This document shows, piece by piece, positions 1-10,500 of a DNA stretch of 64,000 nt (positions are counted from its first letter, which is position 1; every line of letters begins with the position of its first letter). The notes beneath the pieces were generated by a model, which saw nothing but the letters and a program-made list of their open reading frames with translations, was not told the origin of the DNA and ran no database searches. The position numbers and the translations under genes were made by a program. Origin of the DNA: Ardenticatenaceae bacterium. Lineage in GTDB: Bacteria > Chloroflexota > Anaerolineae > Promineifilales > Promineifilaceae. The stretch covers positions 62,001-126,000 of the forward strand of contig JACKBV010000003.1 of the NCBI GenBank assembly GCA_020634315.1, read 5' to 3'.

Positions 1-1500
1 TCGTTGTCTAAAACAGCGAACATATTGTCGCTGCTGTTTTGGTCTATGGTGTAGCTGTCGGCAACGGCCGTTGGCGCATCGTTGACCGCATTGACCATGA
101 CCGTGACAACGGCCGTATCCGTTAACTGCCCATCGCTGATGGTGTAGCTAAAGACATCCGTGCCAAAGAAGTTGAGCGCAGGCGTATAAAGGATGATTGT
201 GCCAGAGATAACGGCCGTGCCGTTGTCAGGCATGGAAACGGCCACGATGCTCAAACTATCGCCGACATCCATGTCATAATCATTGAGCAGTACAGCGAGA
301 ACCTGGCTGCCATTGTCTTCGTTGATGGTGTAACTGTCGGCAACGGCCGTTGGTGCATCATTCACATTGTCAATAGAGATAGTGACAACGGCCGTATCCG
401 TCAACGCCCCATCACTCACTGTGTAAGTAAAGACATCCATACCTGCAAAGTTGGGATTGGGTGTATAGAGAACGACGGTGCCGGAGAGAATGGCTGTGCC
501 GTTGCTGGGAGACGTAACGGCCGTTAAGCTCACTTCATCCCCGTCTACATCCGTATCATTTGCCAACACATTCAGAACATTATTACTGCTGTCTTCCATG
601 ACACTATACATATCGTCTGCCGCCGTCGGTGCGTCGTTGAGGCAAGTCAGGTTCATGGTCACAGTGACAACATTGGAAGCGGCTTGTCCATCGTCGGCAT
701 GATAGCTGAAGCTGTCTGTGCCGCAGAAGTTGAGCGTCGGGGTGTAGACGAAGGAGCCGTTACTGCTGAGACTGAGTGTGCCACTGGTGACATCTGTGTC
801 GAGAACGGCCGTTAACGCATCCCCTTCCACATCCATATCATTCAGCAAAACACCGGGGGCGTTGACCACCAACGGCAAGTCTTCGCTGCTGGTGTAACTG
901 TCACTGTTGGCAAGGGGGGCATCGTTGACAGAAGTTACGGTGATCGTCACAACGGCCGTATCCTCCCCACCATTGCCATCAGCAACGGTATAGGTGAACG
1001 TTTCCGTCCCAAAGAAGTTGAGTGCCGGGGTATAACTGATGGTTGTGCTGTTGTTAACGGCCGTTCCCCCCGCACTCAACGCCCCAACAGCACCAATCGT
1101 CAGCATGTCCCCATCCACATCACTGTCATTGCCCAACACATCCAGCACATTGTTCGGGCTATCTTCGGTCACGGTGTAACTGTTATTGGCGGCGAGAGGC
1201 AGATCGTTGACACAGGCCACCGTCAAGGTCACGGTGACAACGTTGGAGAGCAAATAGCTGTCGTCTGCCAGATAGCTGAACTGATCTGTGCCGCAAAAGT
1301 TAGCCGCCGCTGTGTAAGTGAACGCGCCGCTGCTGGCGAGATCGAGTGTGCCCTGGCTGGGGATGGTGTCGGGAACGGCCGTTAACGTCTGTCCCTCCGC
1401 ATCACTATCATTCAGCAGCACACCCGGCACAGCTGCCGTCAAGGTAATATCCTCCGTCGCCGTAAAGGAATCAGCCACCGCGACCGGCGCAGAATTAGGC
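1..1500 (-). repeat. Tandem cadherin-like (Big_9/tandem-95 type) domain repeats
   Basis: The visible C-terminal part of the locus A giant is a run of five complete repeats of about 95 residues and a sixth cut by the window edge. Each has a conserved core: an acidic start (ADSYT-x-x-ED), a D-x-D-x-D-x-D loop, a strand ending YTP-x-x-N-F-x-G-T-D-x-F-x-Y, and an NDAP linker. These hallmarks fit cadherin-like tandem domains of bacterial adhesins, where acidic loops bind calcium. The repeats are divergent at DNA level, so they are old rather than recently amplified. Several carry the ACGGCCGT palindrome at the same domain position (the DTAVVT strand). Confidence 0.8.
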
Positions 1501-4500
1501 ACCGCCTCAACCGCCCCCATATCACAGCCTACGCCCTGGGGTCTTGGCTCACCGCGTTGGTCATAGAGAATAGTTGTGCCACAGCCATTTACCCCCGTCG
1601 GCACCGCATCCCGCACCGGCGATGCAAACAGCGGCCAATGCGTCGCCGTTGCCCCGCCATTATCCGCCAAAGGCAGCAGCAACGGGTCTGTGTTGGGCAA
1701 ACTGCTGCCAGCCGCCAACCCACAACTGCCATCACTGTCCAGATTGTAGCCGCCATCTGTCAGCAAGCCCGGCGCACAATCCAGGGTGTTATAAGCAATG
1801 ATACTGCCGCTCACGATAGTCGTGCCCAGGAATTCCACGCCGCTCGTCCCCGTATTGCTGACAATGGTGCTGAACGAGATATTGGCTGTCGCACTCGCAT
1901 CTACATGAATACCACCCGTCGAACCCGCTGTCTGATTCCCGCTGACGGTGCTGTTGATCATAACCGTATTGCCGCCACCCAGACGAATGCCTGCTCCTAT
2001 CGTGCCAGCCACATTGTTGCTGATGGTGCTGTTCTCTATCAGCAAACTGCTAACCGAAAAGATACCGCCACCAAAGCCAAAATTCGCGGCATTCATGGCC
2101 GTGTTGCCCTCAATGGTCGAATCTGACAAAGTGATGTTGACATTATTTCCCCCATAAATGCCCGCACCACCTTCGCTGGGATTGTTTGCCACGAGCGAAT
2201 GGGTCATCGTCAAGGTTGTGTTGTTGGCGACAAAGATGCCGCCACCGCGGCGGTTGACTGGCAAATTCGGCTGCGTATTGGAGATGATGTCTGTGCCCGT
2301 GATGACTAGCTCGCCGCCACTGACATAGATGCCGCTGCCATAGCGCTCGGCATAATTGCCCTCAATGAGGACATTTTCCAGGTAGCCAGTGCTGTTTTGC
2401 TGGAAGAGGCCGCCGCCATAGTTGGCGGGGTTGCTGAAACCGCCAGGAGCGACTGCTTCGCCGCCGGTTAACGTCAGGTTTTTGAGGGTGACAGCGCCCG
2501 CATCGATGATGGTGACAACACGGCCGTTTCCATCCGCATCCAACACCGTCTCATACACATCCGGCTGGGAAGTCGCCCAATCGCCGTCCGGCTTATAGCC
2601 GCCAATCAGGGTCAACGACTTGGAGATAGCCACCGTTTGGGTAATGGCACCGTTGCCCTGCACCCCAACACAAGTGCCAGCGATTTTAATTGTGCTGCCC
2701 ACCGGCGCGGCATCCACCGCCCACTGCACGGCACGGGCATCTTCGCTGGCAAAGTCAGCCAGCGTATCGCCGTCGTACTCGGTGAAGCAGTTTTGGATCT
2801 TGATGTGTACGTTGATGCTGTCGTAAACGGCCGTATTCAGCGTATTCGTCATCACCGCCGTCAGCGTGTACGTGCCCCCGGTTGTGGGCAGCCAATCAGC
2901 CATTGACCAGAGCGTTGCCGTCGGTGCGCCGCCAATGGCAACCGTATCAAAATCGACCCCATTGATTTGCAGCGCCACCGTTTCAATGCCATTGGCGTCA
3001 TAAGCGCCACCGCCGACAGGTATCACCAGGTCGTTGCCACTGAGGGTGACATTGTGCGTAGGCGACAGAATCGCCACACTCGCCACTTGCGGCGAAGGCG
3101 GCAAGGTGATGGAATCGGCGGCGCAATGTCCGGCCAAATCACACACCTGCGCCGTGATGGGGTCGAGTTCATGGCCGGGAATGCGGCAGGTGGCATTGAT
3201 GCCATCTGTGCGCGTTTGATCCGCTTCATAGGTGCTCGTTTGCCAGGTATCGGGCGCACAAGGTAGCGAAAGCTGACTCATATCCAGGAAAGGATCGCTC
3301 GCCGCAAAGCTAATCTCTGTTTGCGCCGCACTACCACCACCGATGTGAACGGCCGTTACCGAAACGGTTGGCGGTATCATGTCCACAATGCCGCGCCAGA
3401 TAATGTTGGCCGTGCCGCCATTGCCCATATCATCCGCACCGCGCAGGCTGATTTGATAAAACCCTTCTAGATTAGAAGGCAGGGTATATGCCCAGGTTGA
3501 CAGGTTGCTCAGGGGCGAATTGACCACAGCCGACTGCCAATCTGGCGTGTTGGAGCTGCCATCGAAGCGAAACGGTTCCAGCCACACGTCAACGGCACTT
3601 ACGCCGCTGTTATAGGCCGTTGCCAGTGCCAAAATTTCGTCATCCGTTAATTCCCTGTCAAAGACCATTACCTCGTCCATCGCGCCAGGGAAGTAGATGG
3701 CGGAATTCGGATTGCCACCTAGATTGAGGCCGCCATCGGCCGCTTCAGCCACGATGACAGCTTCACCATCTAAACGGCCGTCTAAATAAATCCTGGCGGT
3801 TGTTCCATCATAGGCCAGGACAGCGTGATGCCATCCATTGTGGGTAACGGCCGTTGCCCCGCCAAAACCACCTGTCGTCCCCTGCCCCAAATTGCTATAT
3901 AGCCGGTTATTGCTGTCCAAGAAGAACAAGAGACGACCACTGCCGCTGCCGCTTGCTTGCTGCACCAACGGCCGTCCCCCGATGCCCAAACCGGCACTAT
4001 CCGGGTTAAACCAAAGGGCAATGCTAAACGTCGTCGTCAGCGGATTGAAGAGGAAGGGCGTGTTGATGACATCATCCACTCCATCAAAGTTGTAAGCCTG
4101 CCCAAACGGACCAGCAATCGCACTGGGGCAGTTGCTACAGGCGGCATGGTTGTCCAACGTGCTGTGATCGTAAATGGTTGTGCCGCTTGTTTCCTCAAAG
4201 TGGTAGCGAGCAACGGCACTGCCCCAGATGGGCAGTTCACTTGTCGCCCCGGACAAAGTAACAACCTGGCTGATCACATCATCAGGCAAGAGCCAGCTGT
4301 CGTTGTCCACGCTAGGCGGACGGGCATCCAACAGGAGTTCGCCTGCACTTGAGAGCAGTTGTAGACCGGTTGGCTTCAAATCCAGCGTGCTGCTGTTGCC
4401 GACCGCATCTTCCGCTGTGATTCGGAGATAGAAACGGCCGTGTGGTCGCCCCAATATCTCGTAATCCAGCGACCAATTTGTGCCGTTCACCGCTGCCAGT

Positions 4501-7500
4501 TGGGGAGTGCTTAACGGCCGTCCCGCCTTGTTGATCAACTGCACCATCACACTTGGCGTGTAAACACCACTGCCCGCGATACCGCCCATCAGGGTTGGGT
4601 CGCTTACTGTACCGGAGAGAGGCAGCTTCCAGCCCAACTCTGTGTTGGCGTCGGGCGTGAGGCTGCGCCAACTGCCGTTGTCATCACTGGTGATGACAGG
4701 CGCACTGTCATCCACATACAGGCTGTACACAGAGCTAATTGTTTCATTGCCCACCGCATCTACAGCGCGGAACTGGAGTTGGTACTCACCTTCGCCAGCC
4801 ATCGTGGCAGGATCAAAGTAAGGACACCAAACGGTACCCGTGGAGACATCGGCGCAAGCAGGTGCGGCCTGCCAGGTGAAGTCGGGTTCGCCCGGTGCTT
4901 GCAAGCCATACTCGAATGACCAAATGGTCGAGGTGGCATCGGCCGTGCCGACGGCCAACTGGATGTAACTGTTGGGCCAATATTGTTCACTGGTTTGCAG
5001 GGTTATGGTGGGGACATCGTTGTCCACCACCAGATAGGTGTCGAACTGCTTGCGGAACCAGCGGAATTGGTTGTCATAGGCACTGCCAATTTCGGTATTG
5101 GGCAAGGCACGGGCATAGATGAAAAGCTCATCCACCTGACCGAAGTAATAGTCGCCAATTGTGCCACCGGTTAACGGCCGTCCACCCAAATAAAGATGAT
5201 CATCCGTGTTGGCGACGAGCGCGACAACGCCCCCTGTGCCCACCGGGTCGCCATCAAGGTAGAAAGTGGTCGTGCCATCCGCGCCGACTTTGACGGCCAC
5301 CTGCTGCCACGTATCCGTCAACAGCCCAATGTCGCCGGAGGAGACCGTGGTCACGCCATCGCTCAACCAGAGCGCGTCCCCTTCGATGCCAAAAGCAAAG
5401 CCATTGGCACTATTTTCCAGCCCCGCCCCTATCAGCAGCTGCGGCTCGCTGATACTCTGATCCGGCCGTACCCAGGCCATGATGGTGAGGGCGTCGGTCA
5501 TGTTGTTGATGTTGGCGGCCACGCCTGCATCCACATAGCTGCCGCCATTGAACTCCACGCCGTTGCCAATGCGCCCGGCCAAACCGGGAATGGCGTTGAC
5601 AATGGCGCCATCGTACGCATTGGGGGAGAGGTCGGTGAAGGAAACGGCCGTTGCATCCTCCTCAAACTCATATTGCAGAGCCGGGCGTGTTGTCTCATAC
5701 AACTCAAGGGCATCAGCCGCCGAAAAAGCACGGTTGTAAAGGCGGACATCATCCACATACCCCTTCAACGATCCGCCAAGGCGGAAAGGACTTGGCCCAA
5801 ACAGCTCACGGATGAGGATCGAACCACCCGCTTCGATTTGCTGACCATTGATAAAGATACCTCCCGTAGAGGGATCATCTTGATCATAGGAGATAACGAC
5901 GTGTGCCCACTCGGCCGGATCAGGGGCAGGCCACTCATTACCGTTCCCAAAATCGGGCACACAGCAATCTCGACCATATTCAATACGGTTGGTCCAGATG
6001 CGGAAGGGCAAGACAACACTCTTGTTTTCAAGCACTCGCCCATATTCAGCCTTGAGCCAGAAAGCGGCCGTCCACTTGGTGGCATAATAATCATTGCGCC
6101 AGTGATCCGGAGCGTTGGCAATGCCGTTTATCTGATCCCCATCAAAGTAGGCAGCCCGATTGACAGCGCCGCGTATGCCCATGACTGGGCAGTTGGTGCA
6201 GCTGCCATCACCATAGATGCCCGCGCTGTCGAGGAAGACGTTGCTGCCCGGCGGCTCGTCCAGCGTGTAGTGCAAGTGCAGCGAAAGGTCTTCTGTGCCG
6301 TGCAAGGTTGCCATCTGCGCCGGGCTTAGCAGGTTGTCATAGATGACAACATTGTCCATGCGCCCCTGGAAGGGCTGATGGCTGCCGCCAATGTTGCCCA
6401 CAAAGCCGATGCTAGCGGCGAAGTTGACGGTAAGCCCTTCAATGAGGGCATCGTCACCTACTGGCTGGCCGTTGAGATAGGTTTGGAAGTGACCGGCCGC
6501 GTCGTAGGTCACGCCCACCTGGCTCCATTGATTGCGGGGGATGGTGCCGCCGGGCGTATAGTCGCTGTTCCAGGCCGTGCCATCATGAAAGGCGAAGCCC
6601 AACTTGTCATCTGCGGTGATGTAGAGAGCGGGGAAGCCATTGGCTACGGAACCGATGATGCCGCGGCTGCTGTTGTCGCCGTGAGTGGGGTATATCCAGG
6701 CGCTCATGGCAAAGGGGCCAGTGGCGGTTACACTATTCCAGCCATAGCTCGTGCCTGTGCCATCAAATTCAACCGCTTTGCCCGCAAAATCGTCTACAAG
6801 TGTCGGACAACTACTGCAAAAAGACTCTTTTTCGGGATAGGCATATAACGTGCCATTGCCAGCAATTGGTTCGTCAAAATGAATGAGGATCAGCGGGTCT
6901 TGGGCCACACTGCGCAGGTCGGGGATGTCCAGCGCGGCTTCGGCCAGTTGGCTGTAGATGTATGCGCCGGAGGGCTGCCCATCGGGAATAGTGAAGGAGG
7001 CGGTGATGTCACTGCTATCCTGGCTGGCTACTGTGTAGGTATCCACCGTCGGCAGGATGGGGAATTCGGGCGTGCCACCCGCCAGGAGCGTCTGTATTTG
7101 CGCTTCTGAGAGGGCGCGATCATAGAAGACCAGATCATCAATGCGCCCTTCAAAGCCGTCATCAAAATTCCAGTCAGGGGCATTGGGGCCACCAATGCGG
7201 AAGCGGTCGCCCGCTACCAGGTCATAGTTATTGACACTCTCATTGACCAGGTTGCCGTTGTAGTAACGGGAGACAACATTATTAACGGCATCGTAGGCAA
7301 TGGTGTAGTTATGCCAGGTCGCAAAAGGTACCGACCCCGGCGTGCCCAGGCCGCAACAGGTCTGGTCGCTAGAAGAGTAGGTCAGCAAGAGCTTGGTGTC
7401 CGTTCGATTGATGCCTCCGTTGTTGTCCAGGAGATTGACCAGGACGTTGTTGAAGGAAGTTGGGCCGTTCGGCTCCGGGTAGAACCACAAAGAGATGGTG

Positions 7501-10500
7501 AAGCCGGTGCCGCTGTAGTTTTGCAGCAGCGCATCGGCATTTAACTCATCATTGCCGTCAAAATAGAGGGCGGTGTCTTGCTGTCCCGCTAAACCGGCCG
7601 TGGGACAGGTGGCGGGGCTGGCACAGGTGGCAACGGCCGTTATGCCTGCAATGGCAAAACTGGTTGCGCCTGCACTTTCATCCATGTACAGACGGGCAGT
7701 GGGCGTAATCGCTTCGACCGTGGTGAAATTGTCTGGCTCGCCGTAGTAGACAACTTGGGCGGGGTAGACGGGGTTGGTATTGCTGATGCTCATTTGGAAG
7801 TCGAGGGTGTCGCCGGGAGCCACGACCAGATCGCTGACGTTGTAGTGGGCGGCGGCGAGGTTGGCGATGGCTGTCTGGTCTAAAGCGGTGTCGTAAAGGG
7901 CTACTTCGTCTATGCTGCCGGAAAACGGCCGTGCCGCGGCCACGCTTACCAACAAATCGCCATCGCTGGCTTCCAATGTGCGCACATCGCTCGTTTCTAG
8001 CTGCCCATCGAGATAGAGACTGAGGGTTGTGCCGTCGTAGGAAACGGCCGTATGATGCCATTCATTCAAGCCAACTGCCTGCGGAATCGTTAAACCGGCA
8101 CCCCCCAACGAGGTAGATACCCGTCCTGAAGGCAGCACATAGAGCCAGACGCGGCTGGTGCCCATGGTGCCGGTGGCTTGCTGCAAAATAGTGCGGTTTA
8201 TGCTGAGGTCGCTGACGTTGAACCAGGCAGCGGCGGTGAAGGAATCTACACTGGGATCGATGTTCATGGGGGCGCGGATGTAGTCGTCTGTGCCGTCGAA
8301 GTTGAGGGCGTGGTTGTAACGGCCGTTTCCCCCCGCCACCGGACAGGAAACACCGCCACAAAAGGCCAATTCTCCAGAGGCATTGTCCAAAAAGGTCGTC
8401 GCGCCACTCTCTTCATCAAAGCGCAGCAACAATTTAGGCGCACCTTGCTCCGTCACCGTCCCATCCGAAAACCGAATCGTATCCAAAACGGCATCCTCAC
8501 TGGAAGCCAGACGGGGATGAAGGGCATAGAAATACTCCTCCTGATCCGACAATCTATCTTGGTCACCATCGGCCAGGTAAGGGTCAGGCCAGGCCCAGGT
8601 GAAGAGCGGGTTGCCCATGTCATCATAATCATAGACGACCTGCCAGCCTTGCCACTCAACCAAATCAGTGAGGCCATCGCCATCTATGTCCGCATTAAAC
8701 GGATTCAACCCTCGGCGTAACTCCTCCTGATCGGTGATACCATCGCCATCCTTATCAGCATTGGCGGGGTCTAGCCCATTGGCTAATTCATAATAATCGG
8801 ACAAACCATCACCATCGCCATCCCATTGCGTGGGGAAAGGGTCTGTGCCCCAAACAAGCCCATCACCATCCTGGTCTAGCTGTACCGGGAAGTGCAAACT
8901 GCTGTTCGCCCAGTTCAACTTATAAAACCCAGTCAGCGTAGCTGGCAAAATATCGAAGACACTAAATTCGCCCACATCAATGTGGATCGTGCTGCTATAG
9001 GGATAAGTTGTGCAACTGGTGTTGAAGCCAAAGACCCGCCAACAGCCGACATAGGGCGTCACAAAGGCCTCGCTCAAATAAAGGTTTCCGCCTAAATCGC
9101 GGTTGATACCCGCACCAATCGTAGCAAATGAGAGGGCACCTTGTAGACTAGCCGTCGCATTGGTTTCAATTTTGTTATGGCCTGCGCCTTGCCACTCATT
9201 GTTCATCTGGTTCAAAGCCAGGGGGCCATGTTGATTGATAGGGGCGGTTTGTAAAAAGTAGCGGAAAGTGGCTTTCTTGGCTTCATCGGGGCCATGACCA
9301 CCCGCATATTGCAGGGTGTTTGTGACCTGCATGGAGTAAGTGATCGCTTGTGCTGTGGTAAAACCCGCTTCATCATCGAGAAAAGTCAAATCCAGAAAAT
9401 TGTATTCCAGGCGGTTGACGGAGCCGAGATTGCGGATAATAAAATCGACATCGTAGAGGGCTTCTGCAATTTTTTCTGTGACCCAGGCCTGCGCCCCTTT
9501 AATCTCCAAGAAGGAGAGGATGGCTTCAATGAGGATCAAGGTGAGGACGATAAAGGTGCCGATAATGGGAATGCTGTCGAGGACGATGAGGATAATCAAA
9601 ACAATTGTTTGCGCTACGGCAGTAGCCAGGGCAACATTAAAACCAATCTGATTAGGGTGGTTGAAGAGGCCTGTGGTTAAGCCAGCGAAGACGAAGGAAC
9701 CCCAAATGAACGTCAGTTGCAGGACAATACCCACTGCCCCCATCGATTGATTGGCCTTGCTAAAACTGAGCATGGCATCTAAGCCAGCCAACCCTCCGGA
9801 GACAGCATTGGCCGCATAGAGACCATAGGCTAGATTGACCATCGTCACCGTTACCATCACGACGGTAGTGGCGTTTAGAATGATTTCACCGATGTGTCGC
9901 ACATCGGAGTCACCGGTGAGGTAACCAATGGCGAAGATGGTTATACCGGTAACGGCCGCTGCCGTTGTCGCCGCAAACAGTACGTTATTGGCTGTCTGTA
10001 GGCCAGAAAAACCTTCGTTGAGTGCCCTGGTACTGTAGGTTTGGGTAAAACCATCAGATAGCTGCTGCCAAAAGGTGCGCCCCACCAATTGATCGTTAAC
10101 CATGAGGGTGACGATTTTGATGTAGGCGAAGCCGACGTAGGAGGCGCCGGTGAATGTTGAAGGCGGCCATTTGGCTTCGTAGTCGGCTTCGGGAATTTTG
10201 TCGGCATCTGATTGCCAAATGGGGTTGGTGTTGACGGCAACGGCCGTTGACAAACCCTGCACCAACGCCGAGTAATACAATTGTGCCCAGATAAGCTTAC
10301 CCGCAGCATCGTCAATACTTTCCTGACTGCTGTCAGCCGCCTGGAAATAAGGGTCATGGTCAAGTTGCAGAATCAAATTGTCGAGGCTTTGGCCGAGATC
10401 GGCCGTTTGCCAGACACCATTCACATACTGGTAAGGCATCCAGCTCATATTAGCCATCACCATTTGCGGGTTGCTCTCCATATCGAGCGTGAAGGCTCTG

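Noticed and set aside
5196..6329. A 377-codon open frame on the plus strand
   Set aside because: It lies antisense to the LamG region of the locus A giant, has no ribosome site and no recognisable domain; the minus-strand frame reads as clear LamG sequence.
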